The translations under genes were made by a program, and so were the position numbers. Under the pieces are notes generated by a model. That model was not told the DNA's origin, searched no databases, and was given only the letters and a program-made list of their open reading frames with translations. Positions 28,793 to 36,998 of a DNA stretch of 64,000 nt are shown in pieces. Every line of letters begins with the position of its first letter. The first letter of the stretch is position 1. The DNA is from an uncultured Bacteroidales bacterium (lineage in GTDB: Bacteria; Bacteroidota; Bacteroidia; Bacteroidales; FEN-979), in the NCBI GenBank assembly GCA_903845055.1, contig CAIMWF010000048.1, positions 1-64,000 on the forward strand, read 5' to 3'.

Positions 28793-28896
28793 GGTGAAAT
28801 GGTGACAAGGGGAAAGGGTGACAAGGTGACAAGGTGACAAGGTGACAGGGTGACAAGGTGACAAGGTGAAAGGGTGACAAGGTGAAAGGGTGAACG
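28793..28896 (+). repeat. Octamer array (GGTGACAA), 13 units
   Basis: Thirteen consecutive octamers in exact register: mostly GGTGACAA with GGTGAAAT, GGGGAAAG, GGTGACAG, GGTGAAAG and GGTGAACG variants. Twelve carry TGA, on the sense strand of the upstream methyltransferase gene. It is the longest array in the window and is followed by a T run (28897-28907), so it may also help end transcription. Confidence 0.93.
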
Positions 28897-28956
28897 TTTT
28901 TTTTTTTAATACAGGGTGGCCTGTGACGTGTCGGATAAAATTCTAAAATATATATC

Positions 28957-29937
28957 ATGAACAGGATTACAAGTATCGGGGTAATGACTTCCGGAGGCGA
29001 TTCCCCGGGAATGAATGCCGCCATCAGGGCGGTGGTTCGCACGGCAATCTATTGCGGGCTGGATGTTTATGGAATTTCGAGGGGGTACGACGGGATGATC
29101 GACAACCAGATTGAGCCGATGACCAGCAGTTCGGTCTCCAACATCATCCAGCGCGGGGGAACCATCCTGAAGACCGCCAGGAGCAAGCGTTTCATGGAAT
29201 ACCCGGGGAGGTTGCAGGCATACAACAACCTCAGGGAGCACAAGATCGACGCCCTGGTCGCCATCGGGGGGAACGGTACCTTTACCGGCGCCTCCATTTT
29301 CGACAAGGAGTTCAATTTCCCGGTCATCGGGTTGCCCGGAACCATCGACAACGATCTATACGGCACCGATGCCACCATTGGCTACGACACGGCCATCAAT
29401 ACCGTTGTGGAAGCGGCCGACAAGATCCGCGACACCGCGAACTCGCATGAGCGGCTCTTTTTCATCGAGGTGATGGGCCGCGACGCCGGCTTTATCGCGC
29501 TTCGCAGCGGGATCGCCTGCGGCGCTGAATTCATCCTTGTGCCCGAAACGACCACCTATATCGACAACCTAGCCAGGCTTCTGAAACACGACTGGCGCCG
29601 CAGCAAAACGTCGGGCATTGTCATCGTGGCCGAAGGCGATGACGCAGGTGGCGCCTATGCCGTGGCTGCAAAGGTTAAGGAAAAACTTCCCGAAATGGAT
29701 GCACGGGTTACGATCCTTGGTCACATCCAGCGCGGAGGTTCTCCGAGTGCCTTCGACCGTGTGCTGGCAAGCTCGCTCGGTTTCCTGGCAGTGAAGGGAT
29801 TGCTGGAGGGACATCGCGGCGAAATGGCCGGTATCGTTGACAAGGATGTGGTTTTCACCCCATTTGAAAAGGCCATCAAGCACACCAAGGATATCAACAA
29901 GGATATGCTCGAAATGTCGCGCATCCTTGCCCTGTAA
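28957..29937 (+). CDS. pfkA: ATP-dependent 6-phosphofructokinase
   Basis: A 326-residue glycolytic enzyme that phosphorylates fructose 6-phosphate. GGDSPGMNAAIR starts the ATP site; the catalytic region is GTIDNDLYGTDATIGYDT (D131 by analogy to E. coli Asp127); the effector and substrate loops include VEVMGRDAGFIAL-like and HIQRGGSPSAFDR segments. Position 107 is Gly (GGNGT), typical of ATP-using rather than pyrophosphate-using enzymes. Residue 106 is Asn where E. coli has the Mg-binding Asp103. Regulation is probably allosteric. The priA gene follows after 18 bp. Confidence 0.95.
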   Translation: MNRITSIGVMTSGGDSPGMNAAIRAVVRTAIYCGLDVYGISRGYDGMIDNQIEPMTSSSVSNIIQRGGTILKTARSKRFMEYPGRLQAYNNLREHKIDALVAIGGNGTFTGASIFDKEFNFPVIGLPGTIDNDLYGTDATIGYDTAINTVVEAADKIRDTANSHERLFFIEVMGRDAGFIALRSGIACGAEFILVPETTTYIDNLARLLKHDWRRSKTSGIVIVAEGDDAGGAYAVAAKVKEKLPEMDARVTILGHIQRGGSPSAFDRVLASSLGFLAVKGLLEGHRGEMAGIVDKDVVFTPFEKAIKHTKDINKDMLEMSRILAL

Positions 29938-29955
29938 GCAATAAAACAACTTTCT

Positions 29956-32454
29956 TTGGAACGGGTCACCAGGTTTGCCGATGTATTGTTGCCTCTGCCG
30001 GTAGGTGGAACTTTCACCTACCGTGTTCCTTTCGAACTCAACGACCAGGTTCAGCCCGGAGTGCGCGTAGTGGTGCAGTTCGGCTCACGCAAAATTTACA
30101 CTGCCCTTGTTGACAGGGTGCACGAAACCCCGCCTGCCGACCGTTCGCCAAAATACCTCCTGTCGGTTCTTGATGAAAATCCCATTGTTACACCTGTTCA
30201 GCGTGCTTTCTGGGACTGGATCGCAGGGTATTACCTGTGCTTTCCCGGTGAGGTGATGAATGCAGCCCTGCCTTCGGCTTTCAAACTGGCCAGCGAATCG
30301 AAAGTCGCCCTCAATCCTTTGCTTCCGTCTGATTTTTCTGGGTTGAACGAAAAGGAATTGCTGCTCGTGGAGGCATTGCACAACCGCAAAACCATCGCGG
30401 TTTCAGAGGTCTCTAAAATTCTCGACCTGCAGAAAATCATCCCGGTCATCAAAAACCTGATTGAAAAGGGGTTCGTTGTACCCGAGGAGGAACTGAATGA
30501 TCCCTATCGCCCCAGATGCGAAACCTTCATCGTGCTGACGCCGGAATATTCAGATGAAACCGGGATGAAGACACTGTTCGACCGGCTGGAAAAAAAAGCA
30601 GGACGGCAGCTTGAGATCCTGATGACCTTCGTCAGGCTGTCCAATTTCGGGTTCGAAGAACCGGCGGATGTCAGCAGAAAGGAATTGCTGCTGCAGTCAA
30701 AGGGAACGGCCGCGCAGCTTGACGCGCTTGTCGCAAAGGGCATTTTTGAGAAATCGGAGAAGATCGTCAGCCGGATGGAAGGCGAGGAAGCGGTATCCTC
30801 CACCGAGCAGATCGAACTGACTCCCGGGCAGCAGGAGGCGCTCGACCTGCTCAGGGCTGCATTCAAAACCACGGATGTGGCTCTTCTGCACGGGGTTACC
30901 TCAAGCGGCAAGACCGAGCTATACATCAAACTGATCCGCGATGTCATCGACCAGGGAAAACAGGTACTGCTGCTCCTTCCCGAAATTGCCCTTACAACGC
31001 AGATCATCTCAAGGCTCAGGAAATATTTCGGGAACAGGGTGGGGGTTTATCACTCCAGGTTCAATGTGCAGGAACGGGTGGAGATCTGGAATTCGGTGCT
31101 TGAAAAAGATTTGCCCGGCGGAGAGGTCCGCAATCGTTACGATATCATCCTGGGTGCCCGTTCGGCGGTTCTGCTGCCATTTTCAAATCTCGGGCTCGTG
31201 GTCGTCGATGAGGAACACGATTCCTCCTTCAAGCAGGTTGATCCCGCCCCGCGCTACAACGGGCGCGACGCTGCCATATATCTTGCCCACCTGCACGGGG
31301 CGAAAACGGTGCTCGGATCAGCCACCCCATCGGTTGAAAGTTATCACAACGCGCTCCATGGAAAGTACGGGCTGGTAGGGTTGTCCGAACGGTATGCCAA
31401 CATGCAGATGCCGGTCATCCAGGTGGTGAATATCAAGGAGGCCCTGCGCCAGGGCAACATGAAGAGCCATTTTTCAACGATATTGCTGGAACAGCTAGCA
31501 ACGGCGCTCGGGCATGGTCAGCAGGCGATTCTTTTTCAGAACCGGCGCGGATTTTCGCTGAGGCTGGAATGTGAAACCTGCCACTGGATGCCAAGCTGCA
31601 AAAACTGTGATGTCACCCTTGTCTATCATAAGAAAAGCAACCAGCTGCGTTGTCATTACTGCGGTTATGTGACGCGGATCCCGGATAAATGCCCCGAATG
31701 CAATGGCATCCGGATTATAATGAAAGGATTCGGCACCGAAAAGGTGGAGGAGGAACTGGGGCTGATCTTTCCCAAAGCCCGCATCACCCGGATGGATCTT
31801 GATACCACCCGCAGCAAGCATTCGCTCAGGCAGATCATCGGGGATTTCGAGGCCCGGAAAATAGACATCCTGGTCGGGACACAGATGGTTACCAAAGGAC
31901 TGGATTTCGACAACGTAAGCCTGGTGTGCATCCTGAATGCCGACAACATGCTCAGTTACCCCGATTTCAGGGCCGCCGAACGTAGCTTCCAGCTGATGGC
32001 CCAGGTCAGTGGCAGGTCGGGGCGCAGGAACAACCAGGGCAGGGTGATCATTCAGACCAGCAACCCCGACAACCAGGTAATCCGGGATGTGGTGAAGAAT
32101 GACTATGTTGCCATGTACAGACAACAGATGGCGGAAAGGCAGAAGTTCAAGTACCCTCCCTATGTGAGGCTTGTCCTCCTGCGCATGAAGCACAAGGATC
32201 CCGACCTGCTCAGCCGTGCTGCCGGGGAGATGGCCGCTGCACTCCGGAAAACATTCGGGAGCCGTATCCTGGGCCCCGAATTCCCGATGGTTGCCAGGAT
32301 CATGAACTATTATATCAAAAACATCATGTTCAAAATTGAGCGGGATGTCTCATCAGCTGCCATGAAGGCAAAAATGGCGGAGGTAATCGAAAATTTCAGG
32401 AAGGAGCAGCAGTTCGGGCAGGTACGGATTCTTATCGATGTTGATCCGCAGTAG
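29956..32454 (+). CDS. priA: Primosomal protein N' (replication restart helicase)
   Basis: An 832-residue 3'-5' DNA helicase that reloads the replisome at stalled forks. The N-terminal 3'-DNA-binding domain (FADVLLPLPVGGTFTYRVP) is followed by Walker A (GVTSSGKTELY), the DEEH box (VVDEEHDSSFKQ) and eight zinc-binding cysteines between about residues 538 and 577 (CETCHWMPSCKNC ... CHYCGYV ... CPEC), then the helicase C lobe (GTQMVTKGLDF). The start is a TTG at 29956; no ATG lies near the conserved N-terminus. The last 23 bp overlap the convergent divIC-like gene. Confidence 0.95.
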   Translation: MERVTRFADVLLPLPVGGTFTYRVPFELNDQVQPGVRVVVQFGSRKIYTALVDRVHETPPADRSPKYLLSVLDENPIVTPVQRAFWDWIAGYYLCFPGEVMNAALPSAFKLASESKVALNPLLPSDFSGLNEKELLLVEALHNRKTIAVSEVSKILDLQKIIPVIKNLIEKGFVVPEEELNDPYRPRCETFIVLTPEYSDETGMKTLFDRLEKKAGRQLEILMTFVRLSNFGFEEPADVSRKELLLQSKGTAAQLDALVAKGIFEKSEKIVSRMEGEEAVSSTEQIELTPGQQEALDLLRAAFKTTDVALLHGVTSSGKTELYIKLIRDVIDQGKQVLLLLPEIALTTQIISRLRKYFGNRVGVYHSRFNVQERVEIWNSVLEKDLPGGEVRNRYDIILGARSAVLLPFSNLGLVVVDEEHDSSFKQVDPAPRYNGRDAAIYLAHLHGAKTVLGSATPSVESYHNALHGKYGLVGLSERYANMQMPVIQVVNIKEALRQGNMKSHFSTILLEQLATALGHGQQAILFQNRRGFSLRLECETCHWMPSCKNCDVTLVYHKKSNQLRCHYCGYVTRIPDKCPECNGIRIIMKGFGTEKVEEELGLIFPKARITRMDLDTTRSKHSLRQIIGDFEARKIDILVGTQMVTKGLDFDNVSLVCILNADNMLSYPDFRAAERSFQLMAQVSGRSGRRNNQGRVIIQTSNPDNQVIRDVVKNDYVAMYRQQMAERQKFKYPPYVRLVLLRMKHKDPDLLSRAAGEMAAALRKTFGSRILGPEFPMVARIMNYYIKNIMFKIERDVSSAAMKAKMAEVIENFRKEQQFGQVRILIDVDPQ

Positions 32455-32746
32455 TGTCAATGACCAGGAAGAGGTCCTCCCCGTTTTTTTTCATCAGGTA
32501 ATGCTCCCGCGCATATTTTTCAAGCTGGCTGCTGTCGCTCAGCAGTTGCTGGGTCAGGGTTGAATCTTTCCTGATCTCCTGGATGTAAAACTGCTTTTCA
32601 ACATTCAGCCGGTCAAGCTTCTCCTGCAGTTTGTTCCGCGTCAGCAGGCTGTTGCTGTCAAAAAATACCATCCACACCACAAACGCCACGGTTGTCACCA
32701 GGTATTTGTTGAACAGGATACGGAAAATAATTCTCAGGACTGACAC
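32432..32746 (-). CDS. Septum formation initiator (DivIC/FtsB-like)
   Basis: A 104-residue bitopic membrane protein with one helix (YLVTTVAFVVWMVFFD), then a coiled coil (NKLQEKLDRLNVEKQFYIQEIRKD) and the LEKYAREHYLMKKNGEDLFLV tail typical of FtsB/DivIC. It takes part in the divisome FtsQLB-type subcomplex. The start is a GTG at 32746. Its 3' end overlaps priA by 23 bp on the other strand, and it lies upstream of nothing obvious in its own direction except the ppk operon end. Confidence 0.88.
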   Translation of the reverse strand: MSVLRIIFRILFNKYLVTTVAFVVWMVFFDSNSLLTRNKLQEKLDRLNVEKQFYIQEIRKDSTLTQQLLSDSSQLEKYAREHYLMKKNGEDLFLVIDTTADQHR

Positions 32747-32778
32747 TAATAATTACCAATTACAATGATAAATTACGA

Positions 32779-32810
32779 TTTCGCCATTTCGCTACCTCGC
32801 TACCTCGCTA
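32779..32810 (-). repeat. Octamer array (TAGCGAGG type), 4 units, 3' of ppk1
   Basis: On the minus strand TAGCGAGG, TAGCGAGG, TAGCGAAA, TGGCGAAA. The ppk1 stop TAG (32802-32800) is the first triplet of the second unit, and the final residues VAR come from the first. Confidence 0.87.
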
Positions 32811-34884
32811 CTTTCTTCTTCTCATCCTCCTCCAGCTGTTCCTTCAGGAACCGGTAGGTTTCCTCCTGCGACCGGATGGGCGGGCCGTCGGTTTTCTTGT
32901 ACTGGTTTTGTTCCCCCTCGGTAATGACCCTGGCCTTGACATTGTCGGCCAATTGAATTTCAAGAATTTTTTGGATCATCTCTTTGATGCCAGGGTCGAG
33001 GATAGGTGTCGCCACTTCAATCCGGTTGTCGAAATTCCTGACCATCCAGTCGGCGGAGGTGATGTAATACTTCGGGTCGCCGCCATTGCAGAATACCAGG
33101 ATCCTTGCGTGCTCAAGAAAACGGTCGACGATGCTGATCGCGTCGATGTTGTCGCTCAAACCCGGTATCCCCGGGATCAGGGTGCAGATGCCGCGGATGA
33201 TCAGTTTGATTTTAACCCCTGCCTGGCTGGCCTTGTAAAGCTTTTTGACCATGGTGGCGTCGACCAGACTGTTCAGTTTGATGATCACCCAGGCCTCCTT
33301 TCCCAATTTTGCCTGGGCCATTTCATGCTGCAGCATCTTGATCCAGTAATTGCGCATGTTCACCGGGGCGACAATGAGCGATTTGAATTTGAAGGGGCGG
33401 TAGCTCTCTTCGATGAGATGGAATGCGTTGACCACATCGGTGCAGATATCCTGGTTTGCAGTGAGAAGGCTCACATCGGAATATATCTTTGCCGTAACCT
33501 CGTTAAAATTCCCCGTGCCGATGAAAGCGTAGAAGAAATTATTGTTGTTTTCTTTCCTGCGTATCAGGATCAGTTTGGAATGTACCTTGAACCCGGGGAT
33601 GCTGTGGATCACCTTCACCCCCTCTTCGCGCAGCCGTTCGGTCCAGAAAATGTTGGCCTCTTCGTCGAACCTGGCCTGCAGTTCCATGAAAACAGTGACG
33701 AACTTGCCGTTCCGCGCAGCATTGATCAACGCATTTATGACCCCCGAGTTTTTTGCAGCGCGGTAAATCGTCATCTTGATGGATCGCACCTTCGGATCGA
33801 TGGAGGCTTCGCGCAGCAGGTCGATGATATACTGGAACGACTGGTACGGGTAATGCAGCATGATGTCCTTCTCCCGGATGGAGGCGAGGATGCTGCGGTT
33901 GAAGGGCAGGTCCTTGTGCTTCAGCGGCACCAGCGGTTCATACTCCAGTTCCCTGTGACCGAGGTTCGGGAAGCCCATGAAATCCTTGAAGTTATGATAC
34001 CTGCCGCCTCCCCTGATGGGGTCGTCCTTGGTGATCTCCAGGCGCCTTGTGATGATTTTCAGAAGATCCTCGGGGATCGAATTGTCGTATACAAACCTGA
34101 CCGGGATGCCGCGCTTGCGCTGCTTGAGGCTCTCGGTCATCACCTCGAGAAAACTCTTCGATACATCGGTGTCGATGTCAATCTCCGCGTCGCGCGTGAT
34201 CTTGACGGTATAGGCGGAAAAGGTATCGTAGCCGAAAATCGAGAAGATCTCCGAAAGACAGTACCGGATGATGTCGTCGAGCAGGATGATGTAACGCTTT
34301 TCACCTTCGGTGGGAAGGATGAGGAACCGTGAGATGGTCTTGGTAGGCAGTTCGATGAGTGCGTAATCATCCTTGAGGGCCTTGTCCTTGCGGCCGATGG
34401 TCACAGCCAGGTAAATCGATTTGTCACGCAGGGAGGAAATGTCGCGCAGACTGCTGATCATGATCGGGAAAAGCCCAACCCGCACCTGCTCCTGGAAATA
34501 TTTGCGTATGAAGTGCCCCTGCGTTTCGCTGAGCTGGGTTTCGTTTACAATGAAAATATTCTGGGTGCGGAGGTCTTTGACGATATGGCTGTAGACCTGC
34601 ATGAATTCCCGCTCCTGTGTTTGCACCAGGGCGCCGATTTCTTTCAGCGCCTTTTTGGGGTTGATAGGTGTATCATAATGGAATTGTTCCACCCGAAGCA
34701 TCCGGTTCAGCGTCGCTACCCTCACCCTGAAAAACTCATCGCGGTTGTTTGAAAAAATCCCGAGGAATTTTAAACGTTCAAGAAGCGGATTGCGCGCGTC
34801 AGCTGCCTCCTGTAGAACCCGTCCGTTGAAGTACAGCCAGTTCAGGTCGCGGTTAAGAATGGGGGTTTTTACTGTGGTTGCCAT
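32800..34884 (-). CDS. ppk1: Polyphosphate kinase 1
   Basis: A 694-residue enzyme that makes long-chain polyphosphate from ATP, at the inner membrane. Order: N domain (LNRDLNWLYFNGRVLQEA, the usual start), the H domain, and two C domains with the autophosphorylated His in GFKVHSKLILIRRK and the second catalytic His in SIVDRFLEHARILVF. All are intact. It lies 2 bp after sixA on the same strand, so the two are co-translated. The pst phosphate uptake genes are elsewhere in this window (58.7-62.2 kb). The C-terminal residues are repeat-derived. Confidence 0.96.
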   Translation of the reverse strand: MATTVKTPILNRDLNWLYFNGRVLQEAADARNPLLERLKFLGIFSNNRDEFFRVRVATLNRMLRVEQFHYDTPINPKKALKEIGALVQTQEREFMQVYSHIVKDLRTQNIFIVNETQLSETQGHFIRKYFQEQVRVGLFPIMISSLRDISSLRDKSIYLAVTIGRKDKALKDDYALIELPTKTISRFLILPTEGEKRYIILLDDIIRYCLSEIFSIFGYDTFSAYTVKITRDAEIDIDTDVSKSFLEVMTESLKQRKRGIPVRFVYDNSIPEDLLKIITRRLEITKDDPIRGGGRYHNFKDFMGFPNLGHRELEYEPLVPLKHKDLPFNRSILASIREKDIMLHYPYQSFQYIIDLLREASIDPKVRSIKMTIYRAAKNSGVINALINAARNGKFVTVFMELQARFDEEANIFWTERLREEGVKVIHSIPGFKVHSKLILIRRKENNNNFFYAFIGTGNFNEVTAKIYSDVSLLTANQDICTDVVNAFHLIEESYRPFKFKSLIVAPVNMRNYWIKMLQHEMAQAKLGKEAWVIIKLNSLVDATMVKKLYKASQAGVKIKLIIRGICTLIPGIPGLSDNIDAISIVDRFLEHARILVFCNGGDPKYYITSADWMVRNFDNRIEVATPILDPGIKEMIQKILEIQLADNVKARVITEGEQNQYKKTDGPPIRSQEETYRFLKEQLEEDEKKKVAR

Positions 34885-34886
34885 AA

Positions 34887-35381
34887 CTATTTCAGCATCT
34901 TAGGTGAGATAACAAACTCCTGGATCGCCTCGTTTGCCGGGATGTCTTCCCACATGTCAGTATTAAACGACAGGCATACCACGCAGGAGGTCGGCATGCT
35001 TTCGATCCCGGGGTGGAGGAACAGGTTGGCCAGGTTGGTGATCGTCGGGTTGTGGCCGAAGATCATCAGGGAATTCACATCGTTGGCGGTGCCGTAAATG
35101 ATATCCAGGATACGGTCGTAATAACCGTCATAGATCTTGCGGTCGGTTTTGATCTTGTTCAACGGGTAAAAAAGCCCTGTCGCCATGATCCTTGCTGTTT
35201 CGATGGCGCGCACGGCCGGACTGGAGATCATCAGGTCGATGGTTGTTTCGCGCTTCAGCAGGTAATCCACGATCAGCCCGGTTTTCTTCACCCCTTTAGG
35301 GATCAGCGGACGATCAGCATCCGACACCCCGGGCTCTTCCCAGGAGGCTTTGGCATGACGGACAAGGTACAGCGTTTTCAT
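34887..35381 (-). CDS. sixA: SixA-type phosphohistidine phosphatase
   Basis: A 164-residue histidine phosphatase. The catalytic RHA motif is near the start (TLYLVRHAKASW), with the second Arg in SPAVRAIETARIMA and the second His in MIFGHNPTITNLA. The small size and lack of other domains fit SixA, which removes phosphate from phosphohistidine in signalling proteins. It is the first gene of a pair with ppk1 (2-bp gap). The link to polyphosphate metabolism is contextual; such pairs are seen in other Bacteroidota. Confidence 0.88.
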   Translation of the reverse strand: MKTLYLVRHAKASWEEPGVSDADRPLIPKGVKKTGLIVDYLLKRETTIDLMISSPAVRAIETARIMATGLFYPLNKIKTDRKIYDGYYDRILDIIYGTANDVNSLMIFGHNPTITNLANLFLHPGIESMPTSCVVCLSFNTDMWEDIPANEAIQEFVISPKMLK

Positions 35382-35423
35382 AAGGGAACAGGTTTATTTT
35401 AAATAATGGAATGCAGAATACCC

Positions 35424-35514
35424 GAATGCAGGAATACAGGAATATGGAAAAATGAAAATTTTACAAGTCTTACCATATCTTTTTTTATTTACCTATTCTT
35501 GCATTCCTGCATTC
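35424..35514. repeat. Long imperfect inverted repeat between glyA and sixA
   Basis: Arms 35424-35444 and 35494-35514 match at 19 of 21 positions (GAATGCAGGAATaCAgGAATA). The left arm is built of octamers GAATGCAG, GAATACAG, GAATATGG. A T run lies between the arms. It may be a terminator for glyA or another intergenic repeat form. Confidence 0.65.
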
Positions 35515-35519
35515 ATTTC

Positions 35520-36800
35520 TTAATAGGCAAAGAGCGGGAATTCAGCCATCATTTCGTTGACCTTTTTTCCGACCATCAGGATTTTCGATTCATTTTCAAT
35601 ATCACCGATCACTTCATCTATGAGTGAAACGATCTGCAGCATATGTTTTTCCTTTAATCCGCGGGTGGTGATGGCGGGTGTGCCTACCCGGAGACCGGAG
35701 GTCTGGAAGGGCGACCGGCTGTCGAACGGAACCATGTTTTTGTTCACGGTAATGTCGGCCTTCACGAGGGTATTTTCGACCTGTTTGCCGGTAATCGACG
35801 GGAATTTGGTCCGGAGGTCGATCAGCATAAGGTGGTTGTCGGTTCCGCCCGAGATCACATGGTATCCTTTGTCAATGAAAGCTTTTGCCATGGCTGCGGC
35901 ATTCTTGCGGACCTGGATGACATATTCCATGTATTCGTCAGACAGGGCTTCAAAGAACGAAACGGCTTTCGCGGCGATTACATGTTCGAGCGGACCGCCC
36001 TGGACGCCGGGAAAAACCGCCGAATCGAGGAGCTGCGACATCATTTTGATCTCGCCCTTCGGCGTGGTGAGTTTCCACGGGTTTTCGAAATCCTTGCCCA
36101 TCAGGATCATGCCCCCGCGCGGGCCGCGCAATGTTTTGTGGGTGGTAGTGGTCACAACGTGGCAATGGGGTATTGGATCATTCAGCAGGCCCCGTGCAAT
36201 AAGTCCGGCGGGGTGGGCGATATCGGCCATGAGCAGGGCGCCGATCTTGTCGGCAATGCTCCTCATGCGACGGTAATCCCAGTCGCGCGAATAGGCGGAG
36301 GCACCGGCGATGATAAGTTTTGGCCTGATGGTCAGCGCCTTTTCTTCCATTTTATCGTAATCGATCACTCCCGATTCCTGTTCAACCTGGTAAGCAACTG
36401 CTTTATAAAGGATCCCTGAAGAATTCACCGGCGAACCATGCGAAAGGTGGCCGCCGTGTGCCAGGTCGAGCCCCATGAAGGTGTCGCCCGGTTTCAGGCA
36501 GGTCAGCAAAACGGCCATGTTGGCCTGGGCACCCGAATGCGGCTGGACATTGGCGTAATCGGCGTTGAACAGATCCTTTGCCCGGTCGATGGCAAGTTGT
36601 TCGGAGATATCAACATTCTGACATCCGCCATAGTAGCGTTTGCCCGGATAGCCCTCGGCATATTTGTTGGTGAGGCAGGATCCCATGGCCTTGAGCACCT
36701 GGTCGCTGACAAAATTTTCCGAAGCGATCAGTTCCAGACCGCTGGTCTGACGATGCAATTCATCCTTGATGACCTTGAAAATCGAAGTATCTTTTTTCAT
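35520..36800 (-). CDS. glyA: Serine hydroxymethyltransferase
   Basis: A 426-residue PLP enzyme that interconverts serine and glycine and supplies one-carbon units on tetrahydrofolate. It has [25 protein letters not shown], the substrate-site region GGHLSHGSP, and the PLP Lys in [17 protein letters not shown]. Length is normal. It appears monocistronic. The minus-strand TACTTTTG (36867-36860) 60 bp upstream is a plausible -7 element. Confidence 0.97.
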   Translation of the reverse strand: MKKDTSIFKVIKDELHRQTSGLELIASENFVSDQVLKAMGSCLTNKYAEGYPGKRYYGGCQNVDISEQLAIDRAKDLFNADYANVQPHSGAQANMAVLLTCLKPGDTFMGLDLAHGGHLSHGSPVNSSGILYKAVAYQVEQESGVIDYDKMEEKALTIRPKLIIAGASAYSRDWDYRRMRSIADKIGALLMADIAHPAGLIARGLLNDPIPHCHVVTTTTHKTLRGPRGGMILMGKDFENPWKLTTPKGEIKMMSQLLDSAVFPGVQGGPLEHVIAAKAVSFFEALSDEYMEYVIQVRKNAAAMAKAFIDKGYHVISGGTDNHLMLIDLRTKFPSITGKQVENTLVKADITVNKNMVPFDSRSPFQTSGLRVGTPAITTRGLKEKHMLQIVSLIDEVIGDIENESKILMVGKKVNEMMAEFPLFAY

Positions 36801-36859
36801 AACAGGTTAAAATTTTGGAGATTAAATATCGTTGAATTAATTAAGGTCGTTCGGAGGAA

Positions 36860-36867
36860 CAAAAGTA
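36860..36867 (-). promoter_or_regulatory. Candidate -7 element (TACTTTTG) of glyA
   Basis: Matches TAnnTTTG on the minus strand, about 60 bp before the glyA start. No clear -33 element. The rest of the gap (36868-36998) has a short direct repeat, AACCGGAATT at 36926 and 36953 or so. Confidence 0.45.
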
Positions 36868-36998
36868 AAATTATTTCAGTTAAAATCAGGATATTTGCTC
36901 GGAAAAGTCAAAAGGAAACTCAAAACCGGAATTTCAAAACCCAAAACCACAAACCGGAATTCGAAATGGTGGCGCTGTTAAACAGATTGGATAGATTG

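Noticed and set aside
28793-28896. CRISPR-like array
   Set aside because: Units are 8 bp and directly adjacent with no spacers; no cas genes are present. It is a simple tandem repeat.
32908-34332. 474-codon open frame on the plus strand
   Set aside because: Antisense shadow of ppk1; no start context or family features.
36438-36998. Upstream extension of the CHU_C frame
   Set aside because: The first 187 codons are antisense to glyA and have no secretion signal; the gene is better started near 36999 or later.
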